A stretch of 64,000 bases of DNA from Arthrobacter sp. NtRootA1 (GCF_019976975.1 NZ_AP024630.1:1860001-1924000); one strand, 5' to 3'. Numbered from the stretch's first letter, positions 34,592 through 43,642 are shown. Notes: generated by a model not told the origin, from the letters alone. A program made the numbers and translations.

Positions 34592-36046
34592 CTACGCCAA
34601 GGGCTTACTGAGCTCAAAGTGGCGTGGGCTGTCCGGATTCATGAGTGAGTGCTTACGGCCGTAGGAGAAGTAGATGATCAAGCCAACAATGAGCCAGACG
34701 GCAAAACGTAGCCAGGTTTCCCAATGCAGCTGGGACATCAGGAACGCGGAGGCCAGCACGCCGAAGGCGGGAACTACCGGCATCAACGGCAAACGGAATG
34801 TGCGGGGAGCGTCGGGCTTCTTGTAGCGGAAGACGATGACGGAAATGCAGACCACAACGAATGCTGCCAGGATGCCGATGTTGGTGAGGTCTGCAACTTC
34901 CTTGATCGGGAAAACGCCGGCCAGGAACGCTGAGGCGATGCCCGCGATCCAGGTGACCCGCTGGGGTGTGCCGTGACGGTCGGTACGGGCGAACCATCCC
35001 GGCAGCAGGCCGTCGCGGCTCATGGAGAACCAAACGCGGGTAACGCCCAGAAGGAAGGTCAGCATCACGGTCAGGATGGACAGGACAGCGAAAACCGAAA
35101 TGATGGTGGCGATGATAGGCAGACCAACCCCCGTGAAGGCCGATGCGAAACCAGCCTTGGGATCGATGTCCTTGTAGTTCTGCATGCCGGTGAGGACGAG
35201 CGTAGCTGCCACGTAGAGCAGCATGGCGATGATCAGGGACAGGACGATCGCCTTGGGCATGTGCTTCTTGCCGTCCTTGGCTTCTTCCGCGGCTGTACTC
35301 ATGGCGTCGTAACCAAAGACAGCGAAGAATACCGTGGCTGCACCGGCAAAGACCGGGCCGAAACCACTGGGCATGAACGGATTGAAGTTCTCAGTGTTGA
35401 TGTAGAAAATGCCCAACCCGATGATGAAGAGGATCAACACCACCTTGATGGCAACAGCCACCAATTCGAAGCGGCCGAAAGCCTTGGTTCCCCTGCTGAG
35501 GATCCAGGTCACCAGGAGGCAAACCAGGATCGCCGGAAGGTTGATAATGCCGCCCTTGCCTTCATCCACTGTGGACGTCATCCAGGTGGGCATGTGTATC
35601 CCGATGCCGGACAAGAAGGCATCGAAGTAGCCGGAGATGCCGATTGCCACCACGGCGACAATGGCGATGTATTCAAGCAGGAGATCCCAGCCAATGAACC
35701 AGCCAATGATCTCGCCCAAAGCTACATAACCATAGGTGTAGGCCGAACCTGCCCGGGGGATCATGCCGGCAAATTCCGCATAGGACAAAGCGGCGGCGCC
35801 GGAAGCGAGTCCGGCGATCAGGAACGATACGAGCACTGCGGGGCCCACGCCCGGATTGTTTGCGTCGCCGTGGGCTACCAGGCCGGCCAGCGAGAAAATG
35901 CCGACGCCGATGATGCCGCCGACGCCGATGGCCGTCAGTTGCCAGAGGCCAAGACTCTTGAAGAGTCCACTGTGCTTGCTTTCTTCCTCGATGTCGTCGA
36001 TGGGCTTGCGCCTCATGACGGATTGGGAAGCCGTCTGTTGATTCAT
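34592..36046 (-). CDS. APC family amino acid permease (YfnA/CAT-like)
   Basis: 484-residue permease of the cationic amino acid transporter branch. About 12 helices start at GIGVGGIIGVGIF-like text (AIGVGGIIGVGIFSLAG, residues about 37-60), with the family ALSYAEFAGMIPRAGSAYTY, GWDLLLEYIAIVAVV and AVFGYDAMSTAAEEAK. Cationic or small neutral amino acids are the usual cargo. ATG at 36046 has AGGAG 7 nt upstream, against a longer frame to 36112. The upstream region up to the tRNA terminator is short. Confidence 0.9.
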   Translation of the reverse strand: MNQQTASQSVMRRKPIDDIEEESKHSGLFKSLGLWQLTAIGVGGIIGVGIFSLAGLVAHGDANNPGVGPAVLVSFLIAGLASGAAALSYAEFAGMIPRAGSAYTYGYVALGEIIGWFIGWDLLLEYIAIVAVVAIGISGYFDAFLSGIGIHMPTWMTSTVDEGKGGIINLPAILVCLLVTWILSRGTKAFGRFELVAVAIKVVLILFIIGLGIFYINTENFNPFMPSGFGPVFAGAATVFFAVFGYDAMSTAAEEAKDGKKHMPKAIVLSLIIAMLLYVAATLVLTGMQNYKDIDPKAGFASAFTGVGLPIIATIISVFAVLSILTVMLTFLLGVTRVWFSMSRDGLLPGWFARTDRHGTPQRVTWIAGIASAFLAGVFPIKEVADLTNIGILAAFVVVCISVIVFRYKKPDAPRTFRLPLMPVVPAFGVLASAFLMSQLHWETWLRFAVWLIVGLIIYFSYGRKHSLMNPDSPRHFELSKPLA

Positions 36047-36187
36047 GGGGTACTCCTGCCAGTTGGCGTGGAACGGTGATGAGCTCGCATTACATTGTGC
36101 GAGACGAATCACATTAGATAAAGCGACTTTTTCTTAGGTGTATCAGTTACTTCAAATGATGAATGGCATTTGGCTCCGCGTGGGCAT

Positions 36188-36212
36188 AAAAAAAGCAGCT
36201 CCGAGGAGCTGC
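36188..36212 (-). terminator. Rho-independent terminator of the tRNA cluster
   Basis: On the minus strand, GCAGCTCC and GGAGCTGC form a stem followed by a run of seven T. It closes the six-tRNA transcript. Confidence 0.85.
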
Positions 36213-36221
36213 CTTTTTCGT

Positions 36222-36297
<76 letters not shown>

Positions 36298-36354
36298 ACA
36301 TGTTGTCTGCCAAGCAAATGCCTGGCCGTCAACAACAAACAAGTTGCCTTGTTC

Positions 36355-36429
36355 TGGTGGGCGATACTGGGATCGAACCAGTGACCTCTTCCGTGTCAGG
36401 GAAGCGCGCTACCGCTGCGCCAATCGCCC
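36355..36429 (-). tRNA. tRNA-Val(GAC), copy 1
   Basis: Acceptor GGGCGAT/ATCGCCC, anticodon stem-loop CTTCCCTGACACGGAAG (anticodon GAC), T-loop TTCGATCCC. 3' CCA encoded. Confidence 0.97.
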
Positions 36430-36453
36430 GTTTCCGGGTCCTTATGAAAGGAG

Positions 36454-36526
<73 letters not shown>

Positions 36527-36583
36527 ACATGTTGTCTGCCCTGCAAGAGCCTGGCCTTCAACAACAAACAAGTTGCCTTGTTC

Positions 36584-36658
36584 TGGTGGGCGATACTGGG
36601 ATCGAACCAGTGACCTCTTCCGTGTCAGGGAAGCGCGCTACCGCTGCGCCAATCGCCC
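36584..36658 (-). tRNA. tRNA-Val(GAC), copy 2
   Basis: Same sequence as copy 1, with encoded CCA; second unit of the tandem duplication. Confidence 0.97.
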
Positions 36659-36696
36659 ATGCATCCAGCCGTGGCTGGAAGACATGGTTTTCACCG

Positions 36697-36767
36697 AGGT
36701 GGGTACGGGATTCGAACCCGTGTATACGGCTTTGCAGGCCGCTGCCTCGCCTCTCGGCCAACCCACC
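36697..36767 (-). tRNA. tRNA-Cys(GCA)
   Basis: 71 nt, acceptor GGTGGGT/ACCCACC, anticodon loop CTGCAAA (GCA), T-loop TTCGAATCC. No encoded CCA. Confidence 0.96.
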
Positions 36768-36812
36768 GTGTAAGCAGATTCCGAGGAATTCTTGCCTTGA
36801 CAGTGCCTTGCG

Positions 36813-36885
<73 letters not shown>

Positions 36886-36943
36886 AGTGCCGTTGCGCCG
36901 GCCTGCCCAGTAGGCATTCCGTCGCTTTCCGACGAGTAAAAAC

Positions 36944-36971
36944 TCTATAGGAGGTTGCTTGAAACTCCAAA
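36944..36971 (-). promoter_or_regulatory. Candidate promoter of the tRNA cluster
   Basis: On the minus strand TTTGGA (36966-36971), a 16-bp spacer, then TATAGA (36944-36949), 59 bp before the first tRNA. Confidence 0.5.
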
Positions 36972-37157
36972 TCGGCTGGTTGGTTTTGCTTCTTAAGGGG
37001 CTCGGATCCTTGAATTTACGGGGCTCTTCGGGAGTTTCATGGCTGTAATTCCAAGCCTGTGATTCGTCTGCGGGAGGGCGGTCCGGTTGCGTTTTGCATT
37101 CCAGCCACGGTGGGCTAGTCTTCTGTATGCACCGGCCACTTGATGCGGGTTGCACAC

Positions 37158-37232
37158 GGGCGATTGGCGCAGTGGTAGCGCGCTTCGTTCACACCGAAGA
37201 GGTCACTGGTTCGAACCCAGTATCGCCCACCA
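37158..37232 (+). tRNA. tRNA-Val(CAC)
   Basis: 75 nt with encoded CCA, anticodon stem-loop CTTCGTTCACACCGAAG (anticodon CAC), acceptor GGGCGAT/ATCGCCC. Divergent from the other tRNAs. Apart from the anticodon arm it is close to tRNA-Val(GAC). Confidence 0.97.
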
Positions 37233-37239
37233 AGAAAGG

Positions 37240-37263
37240 CCCCCGGATCTCCGGGGGTCTTTT
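37240..37263 (+). terminator. Rho-independent terminator of tRNA-Val(CAC)
   Basis: CCCCCGG, ATCT loop, CCGGGGG, then TCTTTT. Confidence 0.85.
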
Positions 37264-37751
37264 GCGTTTCTGGGGCTTTCTCGACGGCTCCGTGGTACCT
37301 GCGTGGGACTCGCGAATGAGTTCCCTAACGACATATGTGCCCAGATCAAAGGTCACTTCGCAGGGCGCTAGGTACCAGGCTGATACCACGCAGCCCATAG
37401 CCGCTGTCCGGGGCACCCGCGGGTTCTCTGCTGGATCAACTCGCCGCACTCATCAAGTAGCCACACTGTGGGCGGCCCACTATATGACGCTTGCGCACCG
37501 GTCTTGGATGGCAGGCACTGCCAGGGCAGGTCTTGGAGTACGTGCCCCTTCCGCGGTGACAGATTCCAGTTTTCGCATCATCTTCCGTAGCTGTCACAAC
37601 TACTTGGTGTCGATAAACGCGTCATAGAACCTGACCGGGAGCCACTTCTTGTTTAGGACGGGCGCATGGTCATCGCAGGCGGGGCCTCAACCAGCCAAAA
37701 AACGGCGTTCCCGTTCTCCGAATGAACACAGGACCTTACTTAGGGGAATCA
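37264..37751. other. 488-bp stretch without a supported gene
   Basis: Between the tRNA-Val terminator and the lipoprotein gene. Open frames here run back through the tRNA and do not look like proteins. A short minus-strand stretch (37310-37400, reading VTFDLGTYVVRELIRESHAG) looks protein-like and may be the remnant of a lost gene. No second copy of the tRNA 3' end, and no integrase, was found. Confidence 0.5.
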
Positions 37752-38468
37752 ATGAACAAGAAGACACTTCTAGGAATGGGAGCCACGGCCTTGATAGCGG
37801 TGTCGCTCACCGCATGCGGGGGAAGCGCAGAGTCTTCGAACTCGTCATCACCCTCGGCCAGTGAAACAGCGGCGTCCGCCTCAACATCGTCCTCCGCATC
37901 CGCATCTTCTTCGTCATCTGAAGCGACCACCCCAGGTGCCTACAAGGTGGCCTCTTGGGCTCTGCCGGTCACCAACACGGGCGATAAGCTGGGCAGCTTC
38001 AAGGGCGACAGCTTCAGCGTGGACATCTACCAGACAGCCACTGACGTCGCGTCCAAGGACGGCATGTTCGTGGATCCGGACACAAAGGAAAACCTTCTGA
38101 AGAAGGGTGCCCCGATTGTCTACTTGAACTACGTGGTCACCAACACTTCGTCGGCGGACATTCCGTTGAGCCACTCGCTCATCACTCCGTCCGCCAAGTA
38201 CACGGACTGGAAGTACATGGGCGGCATGCCCTCGGACTCCAGTAGCGATGGTTTCGAGAAGCACGGCCTCACCAGCTCCGGCATCAAGCTGAAGGAGAAG
38301 GACCCGTTTGTGCTGAAGCCGGGGGAGTCATTCAACGTTGCTGAGAACTTCGCATACGCTGCAGGTAAGGAAGCGAAGATCGAGGCGACCATGAATCCCC
38401 AGGGCGCGGACGGGAAGCTGGATCACGCCAAGAAGGAAACTGCCGAGACTACCGTTACGGTCAAGTAG
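37752..38468 (+). CDS. Secreted lipoprotein, DUF4352-like
   Basis: 238-residue lipoprotein. The signal peptide ends in a lipobox (VSLTACGG, C22), then a Ser/Ala-rich linker to about residue 62 and one globular domain. In it, VYLNYVVTNTSSADIPLSHS and LKPGESFNVAENFAYAAGKE have the beta-strand pattern of the telokin/MPT63-like DUF4352 domains, often found in lipoproteins of Gram-positive bacteria; this match is tentative. ATG at 37752 is used because the signal peptide begins there. Function unknown; it opens the accessory stretch after the tRNA genes. Confidence 0.82.
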   Translation: MNKKTLLGMGATALIAVSLTACGGSAESSNSSSPSASETAASASTSSSASASSSSSEATTPGAYKVASWALPVTNTGDKLGSFKGDSFSVDIYQTATDVASKDGMFVDPDTKENLLKKGAPIVYLNYVVTNTSSADIPLSHSLITPSAKYTDWKYMGGMPSDSSSDGFEKHGLTSSGIKLKEKDPFVLKPGESFNVAENFAYAAGKEAKIEATMNPQGADGKLDHAKKETAETTVTVK

Positions 38469-38497
38469 CATGCCGCGTTTGCCCCGGCACGCTCTAG

Positions 38498-39278
38498 TTG
38501 TTGTCCGGGGCGAACGCGGCTTCCTTGCTAGACCTGATGCTCCCGGAGGTGGGTGCGAACGGTGCGGAGCGGCCCAAGCATGCCACTACAGGTGGAACTA
38601 TTCTGTGGCAGAGCGTGTGGGGAGTCCTTCTCAGCACAGGGTTGTTGGCTGCACTGACCGCAGCTGTGATGTTCGGTGCGGGAGGGCGGAAGAATGCCTC
38701 CATCTCCGCGGTACATGCAGCCTCGGTGGCCGTACCTGCCGCTCATATCGGGTTCCTCTGATTGCCGTGGTGCTCCTTCTTCCGGTGGCCGCAAGGCCTG
38801 CCGCACGTTATGGAAGCGTGTGCACGATGCTCGTCGGATTGACGGTCGCGGGTCTCTTTGCTTCCGCTTGGTGTCGGGCGCAGGCGATGAACGTGGGTTT
38901 ACGTCTGGGCAGGTTTCTTTATGGTTGCCTGCGATCGCGGTGATGCTTGCACTTCTGGCACTCGTTGCGTGGCGGCTCAATATAATTCGCCGACGGGCGG
39001 TGGGACATAGTCGGGTCCTAGGTCCACGTGCTCGCACGGAGCAAAGGCGCCACCTGCCAGCGAAGGCGGAACGCCTTGCCGGTACTGCTTCGGCACGCCA
39101 AGGCCCGGCTGCCAGCAACGCGGTCCTCCAAGACTGGAGTAGCCGACTCGAGCAGTTGGAACGCAGAGGGATCACACCCGCCACCATCGCCCAGACACGG
39201 CAGATGGAGCCGTCCGCCTGGCTTGTGTGGGTGTTCTACAACGGGGACATGGACGTCTCCCGGGTCATTGCTAGGTGA
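38498..39278 (+). pseudogene. Frameshifted multi-pass membrane protein gene
   Basis: Protein-like sequence runs in three frames in turn. Frame one (38498-38761, ending at a TGA) carries ILWQSVWGVLLSTGLLAALT. The next frame takes over near 38750 with PLIAVVLLLPVAARPAARYG and MLVGLTVAGLFASAW. Near 38870 the third frame continues with SGAGDERGFTSGQVSLWLPA, another helix (MLALLALVAWRLNII) and a basic, helical C-terminus ending QMEPSAWLVWVFYNGDMDVS (stop 39276-39278). Each switch has the same sense, as if one base were missing at each. Four helices and a cytoplasmic tail would result. Real decay or two sequencing errors; family not recognised. Confidence 0.6.
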
Positions 39279-39314
39279 GCTACGACTGACGTCAGGAAAG
39301 GTGAAGAAGGCCAC

Positions 39315-40874
39315 ATGAGAGATGATTTCATCAAACCCGGGAGTTACGCCGTTCTTGGTGGCGTCGAGTATCGGCTGCGGCCCCGGGGAGACGGTTGGGC
39401 GCTGTGGACGGATCAACCAACCGCTGGGTTCACGCCGCTGGGCCGTCGGGAATTCATTCGGGAGATCGGCCCGGAGGAGCAACTGGAGTGCCACGACATC
39501 AAACATCGCGGCACTTATCGAGGCCTGATAGTCGAAATCTTTTTCAGAAATTCCCAGGGACTCCTGGTTGCTACGCGGGAACCGTCGGCGGGGGAAGAAG
39601 GGTTCGAAGGATCTGATCCCCGGGACCCCTACCGGCTGAAGACAATTCCTCAAGACGACCCGGATCTGCACTTCAGCACCGTGAGGACACGACTTCCAAT
39701 GCCTTGGATGCAGCGGAAGCCACGCGACCAGGCGGACTTCGATTGGAACGACTTCCGCGACCGGCTCGCGGCGACGCTGCGCCGTGTATCGGATCGGACC
39801 AACCTGATCATCACCTCACACTTATACCCAACCCGATATGTGCAATTTTCGGGCCAGGCCGACCGTCTTGATGCCGAGGCTCCCGGGACGGATGTAGTGG
39901 GTGGTGCAGACGAATCCGTGCTGCGCGTCGCGGCTTGGCAGGCACCGGGTGCCACGCAGCCGAACTGGTCCTCGTCACTCCCACTTCCAGCACTGACCTC
40001 GGAATACCGCGAGCTGGCCGAGCGGTGCGTCGCCGCATTGCGGAACTCCTACGGCATAGCGTTTCCTGATGAAATGGGTTATCGGGCTTGGCGCGAGGCC
40101 GAGCAGATTCCACTGGGCCAGACGTGGTCCGCAGAACGCGTGGCGCGTATGGATCTTGGGGCTGATTCACTGGAATTTCCGAGGCTTGGGCTTGAGTCCA
40201 ATCACGTCAGGTCAAAGGGCGATGCGACTGCAGAGCCACGTCCCAGCGTGTGGGTCAGCTCGCTCGACCACCCTCTGGTAGAGGAAATTCTTAGCACGCC
40301 CACAATGGCGGCAATCAATCCTTGCGTGAAGCTTGGCCTGCTCACGCACCCTGACGGAGTTCTTGAAGTCAGGGGCCGGAGAGTGATGTCGAAGGTCATT
40401 GCGCTGAACGACGACGGCACTCTGGAATTGCGCCATTGGATGGCCGGCCCCAACCACACCACGGTAGTTGCCCGGGCTGACACTGTGCACCCCTTCGTCC
40501 TTGAAATGGTGAGGGAGATGCTGTGGCCGGGTAAGCAGATTGCGACGTTTGAAGATGCACCCGGCGTTAATGTCACAGTCGGGGCCAACGGCACGGAGAT
40601 TCGTTGGGGACGCCGTCATTGGGTGCATTTCATCGGAGGCCCAGAGACCTTCCGCGCAGCCTACTCCCTGATTCACTTGCTTAATGCCACGGACGCCGAG
40701 ATCGTGAAGTCAATCGAGACCGCGGATGGGCGGCCTCTTTTCCGGGCAGGTGAGACGTTGGAGGGCGCTGCCGTCGCGGCCGGATACAACATCAATCTTT
40801 TCAGCTATTCCGCTTGGAGGGACTGGTTGGAAAGAGCAAAAAGCGAAAACCTGGAAAGAGGCCCAAACGCGTGA
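39315..40874 (+). CDS. Large protein with TY-Chap-like domain
   Basis: 519-residue soluble protein without a signal peptide. Residues 1-110 form an unrecognised beta-rich domain (FIKPGSYAVLGGVEYRL). Residues about 144-190 (DWNDFRDRLAATL, LIITS, RYVQFSG, LDAEAPG) resemble the N-terminal TY-Chap domain, a Tir-chaperone/YbjN-like fold proposed to hold peptides and often encoded near type VII or polymorphic toxin genes. A second alpha/beta domain covers about 320-500. It follows the frameshifted membrane gene by 36 bp and its TGA overlaps the GTG of the next gene. The TY-Chap match is from memory of the pattern and is tentative. Confidence 0.6.
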   Translation: MRDDFIKPGSYAVLGGVEYRLRPRGDGWALWTDQPTAGFTPLGRREFIREIGPEEQLECHDIKHRGTYRGLIVEIFFRNSQGLLVATREPSAGEEGFEGSDPRDPYRLKTIPQDDPDLHFSTVRTRLPMPWMQRKPRDQADFDWNDFRDRLAATLRRVSDRTNLIITSHLYPTRYVQFSGQADRLDAEAPGTDVVGGADESVLRVAAWQAPGATQPNWSSSLPLPALTSEYRELAERCVAALRNSYGIAFPDEMGYRAWREAEQIPLGQTWSAERVARMDLGADSLEFPRLGLESNHVRSKGDATAEPRPSVWVSSLDHPLVEEILSTPTMAAINPCVKLGLLTHPDGVLEVRGRRVMSKVIALNDDGTLELRHWMAGPNHTTVVARADTVHPFVLEMVREMLWPGKQIATFEDAPGVNVTVGANGTEIRWGRRHWVHFIGGPETFRAAYSLIHLLNATDAEIVKSIETADGRPLFRAGETLEGAAVAAGYNINLFSYSAWRDWLERAKSENLERGPNA

Positions 40875-41356
40875 CATGGAAGTCAATGCCTCCCGCTGAG
40901 CTCTGCGACATCATCGACTTCTGGATAACTGCACCGTGGCCGATGTCCCAGGATGAGGCCCAAAAACGTGCTGCGGACCGGTTCGGTTGGACCATCGAAG
41001 TCGAGAACGACACGCATTACCTTATGAACACGGTGTCCAACTTCACCACCGCTGATGTCATGACCATTGACTACAAAAACGTGATGATGGATTTGAGCTT
41101 CGACACGTCGGACACAATCCGCGATGTGACTCCGGAGTCCACCGACTTCCTCAGCGATGTCCATACGCTCATGGTTCGTGAGGGTGTAGCGAGGTGGGGG
41201 GAGCCAAAGCTGGCGTACTTCAAGGACACCACAACGGCGCAATGGAACGTTGAGGACGGTGCCCGCGTTTCCTTCAGCTTTCTCCCCAGGGGTCTCACGG
41301 CAAGGTACGAGACACCGCAAGGGGTTGAACTCGATCGCCGAGCTGCCCACCAGTGA
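40871..41356 (+). CDS. DUF6301-like protein, translationally coupled
   Basis: 161 residues from a GTG inside GTGA, overlapping the upstream stop; GGAAAGAGG lies about 9 nt before it. The pattern (LCDIIDFWITAPWPMSQDEA, DRFGWTIE, VMTIDYKNVMMDLSF, WGEPKLAYFKDTTTAQW) resembles DUF6301 proteins, small actinobacterial proteins suspected to be immunity-like. A longer frame from 40814 exists but overlaps the previous gene by 60 bp. Coupling to the TY-Chap-like gene suggests the two products work together. Similarity is from pattern only. Confidence 0.6.
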   Translation: MTWKSMPPAELCDIIDFWITAPWPMSQDEAQKRAADRFGWTIEVENDTHYLMNTVSNFTTADVMTIDYKNVMMDLSFDTSDTIRDVTPESTDFLSDVHTLMVREGVARWGEPKLAYFKDTTTAQWNVEDGARVSFSFLPRGLTARYETPQGVELDRRAAHQ

Positions 41357-41912
41357 CGGTCGATTGGTCGCTGCCCTGACCGCCTCGCAAGGCTCCCTCG
41401 CTGGTCAGTATTCGCGGTTATTCGGCGAATACCTCTTCGGTTCGGACCACCAAGACGTCTAGTTGAACGGTAACGCGCTAAAGTTTCTCGCGAATGATCG
41501 ATGCCGTTAATCGACGTGACCGAGGAGACCATCCCCATCCATAACGACGATGTTGCCCGTCCAGATAGAGCTCAACGTAGTTGCCTGCCGGAAGTCCCCG
41601 CCAACCCCTCCTTGAACTGACGACGGACGACTAGGGCATCCAGATGTCAATCGGCATCAACGCCGCCATCTGTTTCGTCGGCGGAGCTCTAAAAGCCGTG
41701 TTCCTCCGCTTGCCCGGAATTCCATCGAAAACATCATAGGGATTCAAAAGCTGAAGGGATCGCGCCCCAGGGATTGCTCGCATCGACAGAGTAGAGCGGC
41801 CCACTGAACCGAACCAGCCCTGATGCGGACGGTGCCCCTGGCTTATCAACACCAGGGGCACCATTCCCACGTAGTGAGTGACATAGTAGCGGCTGTCAGT
41901 TCGCGGGTGCGC
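41357..41912. other. 556-bp stretch without a supported gene
   Basis: Convergent gap between the DUF6301-like gene and the oxidoreductase gene. Fragments that look protein-like occur in several frames (for example plus-strand LTASQGSLAGQYSRLFGEYL around 41370-41440 and minus-strand SSIWTGNIVVMDGDGLLG around 41510-41570), each without start or family. They may be remnants of degraded genes. Confidence 0.45.
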
Positions 41913-42872
41913 TCATCCCATGCGGACGGCGAGTTTGCCGGTGGTGTCACCCCGTTCCAGGGTGGCCAGGAGATCTGAAATCTGATCTACATTTCCGACT
42001 CTCGTTAGATCGACTCGAACCTTGCCCCGTGCCACGGCTTCGAGGGCCCATTGCAGTGAGGACGCGCCTTGCTCGCGGTGCTGGGCCAGCCATGCCCCGA
42101 CGTTGAAGCCGACTGTGGACTTGTTCTCGAGCCAGTGGGCCATGGAACTCAGCGCCACGTCGGGGGACTGCGACGCATTGCCTACGCGTAGCAGGCGTCC
42201 ACCGCCGCGCAAAACCCTGAATCCATCCTCAGTGGCGGCGCCACCGACTGGATCAATGACTACGTCGTAGGTATCGGCTGGTATGGAATTCAGTTCTCTG
42301 CGCACATAGGTCTGGTCGAAGCCGAACTCCCGGGCGGTGTCTTGTTTGGCCGGAGTGCCAACAACGGCATCGATACGGCCCGCGCCCAGTGCGCGGGCAA
42401 CCTGGGCGAATTGAGATCCCAAGCCGCCGACCCCGGCATGGACGAGCAGGCTCTCTCCTGCAGTGAATCTTGCCACAGTGGTCAGAGCCAGGTGTGCAGT
42501 GACAGTGTTGATGGGCACGACTGAAGCGAGGTCTTGACTGAGCCCCGGTGGGATAGCCGAGACGAGTGATGCCGGGGTGCACGCGACTTCGGCGAATCCG
42601 CCCGCTGCGGGGAGTATTGCAGCGACCTGTTGGCCGACGCTGAAGGTGCTGACGTCTTCACCGAGCCCGCGCACAGTTCCGGAGACTTCGAGGCCGGGCA
42701 CGAACCCGACACCGGAGGGCATGGCTCCGGTGACCCAGAGGGCATCGATGAGGCCGATGCCGGCATATTCGACATCTATGCTGATCTGGCCGTGTCCCGG
42801 TCGTGGCGCGGGGACTTCGGTGTGGCTGAGACCATCAAAACGGTCGTGATGTGTGACGACGAGCGCACGCAT
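41913..42872 (-). CDS. Zinc-independent quinone oxidoreductase (MDR family)
   Basis: 319-residue NADPH:quinone reductase-like member of the medium-chain dehydrogenase family. GroES-like N-terminal part with HTEVPAPRPGHGQISIDVEY and GLEVSGTVRGLGEDVSTF; Rossmann part with LLVHAGVGGLGSQFAQVARA; DVVIDPVGGAATEDGFRVLR. No structural zinc Cys cluster is visible. ATG at 42872 follows AGGAG; the open frame to 43106 crosses the promoter. Divergent MerR gene and operators indicate induction by a compound sensed by that regulator, perhaps an electrophile or quinone. Confidence 0.88.
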   Translation of the reverse strand: MRALVVTHHDRFDGLSHTEVPAPRPGHGQISIDVEYAGIGLIDALWVTGAMPSGVGFVPGLEVSGTVRGLGEDVSTFSVGQQVAAILPAAGGFAEVACTPASLVSAIPPGLSQDLASVVPINTVTAHLALTTVARFTAGESLLVHAGVGGLGSQFAQVARALGAGRIDAVVGTPAKQDTAREFGFDQTYVRRELNSIPADTYDVVIDPVGGAATEDGFRVLRGGGRLLRVGNASQSPDVALSSMAHWLENKSTVGFNVGAWLAQHREQGASSLQWALEAVARGKVRVDLTRVGNVDQISDLLATLERGDTTGKLAVRMG

Positions 42873-42909
42873 TGTTCTCCTATTAGTGTCGAGTGTGGGG
42901 GAGTTCCTG

Positions 42910-42940
42910 ACTCTAGAAGTTGGAGTGCACTCCAGCGCAA
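42910..42940 (-). promoter_or_regulatory. MerR-type promoter of the quinone oxidoreductase gene
   Basis: On the minus strand TTGCGC (42935-42940), a 19-bp spacer containing the perfect palindrome TGGAGTGCACTCCA (42921-42934), and TAGAGT (42910-42915). The stretched 19-bp spacer with an operator inside is the classic layout of MerR-activated promoters. Confidence 0.75.
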
Positions 42941-42967
42941 GCTCCAGGACGCTGGACTCTGAGGGGG

Positions 42968-42998
42968 TGCTCCTGGAGTGCACTCCAAGAGCTACACT
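42968..42998 (+). promoter_or_regulatory. MerR-type promoter of the merR gene (autoregulated)
   Basis: The same 14-bp palindrome (42974-42987) lies in a 19-bp spacer between TGCTCC (42968-42973) and TACACT (42993-42998). Transcription would start at or next to the ATG at 43006, so the merR mRNA is probably leaderless. Confidence 0.7.
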
Positions 42999-43005
42999 CA
43001 CGATC

Positions 43006-43443
43006 ATGAGTGTCGATACAGAGCTTGGTATTGCCGAGGTGGCGGAATTGACGGGGCTCAGCACGGACACACTTCGCTGGTATGAACGCGAAGGCATCCT
43101 TCCCACAGTGAGCCGTGGCGCCTCCGGCCGGCGGCGCTACAGTCCGCAGGAGCGCGATCTCGTACTGCTGCTGACATCACTGCGTGCTACGGGAATGCCG
43201 ACAGCCATGATGAAGGACTTCGTCCAATTGGTTATGGAAGGTGCGGCGAGCCACGGGCGCAGAGTAAGTCTCCTGGCACACGCCCGTGAGCTGCTGGAGG
43301 AACGGCGCCGCAAGCTCGACCAGGCGGAGGCAGCCTTGGACAGCAAAATTGAGCATTACAGAATATTGATCGACGCAGGACTTGATTGCGATGGTGCGCC
43401 GGTCACAACTGAAGTTCGTGCACTTCAAGTCGCCCAGGGATAA
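43006..43443 (+). CDS. MerR family transcriptional regulator
   Basis: 145-residue regulator. N-terminal winged helix-turn-helix (about 6-75: LGIAEVAELTGLSTDTLRWY, EREGILPTVSRGASGRRRYS), then a long dimerisation helix (about 95-125, RELLEERRRKLDQAEAALDS) and a short effector-side tail with one Cys (LDCDGAPV). The single Cys argues against a metal-binding MerR; sensing small organic compounds or electrophiles is more likely. ATG at 43006 gives the normal MerR N-terminus. It is divergent from the quinone oxidoreductase gene, its probable target. Confidence 0.9.
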   Translation: MSVDTELGIAEVAELTGLSTDTLRWYEREGILPTVSRGASGRRRYSPQERDLVLLLTSLRATGMPTAMMKDFVQLVMEGAASHGRRVSLLAHARELLEERRRKLDQAEAALDSKIEHYRILIDAGLDCDGAPVTTEVRALQVAQG

Positions 43444-43605
43444 AAGGTTCGATTGGCGATTCCAGAAGACAAGCCAATATTCCCCTGACGCTCCTTTGGC
43501 GCAACTCATGCATATGAGGTCAATAGGGGAGGTGCACCGCGGACGGCTGACTGTTCGCCAAGGTGCGTTTCAGACATGGTGTCCTACCTTGTCCAAAGGT
43601 CATTA

Positions 43606-43642
43606 CCACGCGAAGAGCGGGCATTGTCCGCTCTTCGCGTGG
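43606..43642. terminator. Strong terminator hairpin between merR and the arylsulfatase gene
   Basis: CCACGCGAAGAGCGG and its exact complement (15 bp) around a 7-nt loop, between two convergent genes. It probably stops both transcripts. Confidence 0.85.

Noticed and set aside
37158..37751. Integration site of an element at tRNA-Val(CAC)
   Set aside because: The accessory stretch starts here, but I found no integrase and no second copy of the tRNA 3' end in the window.
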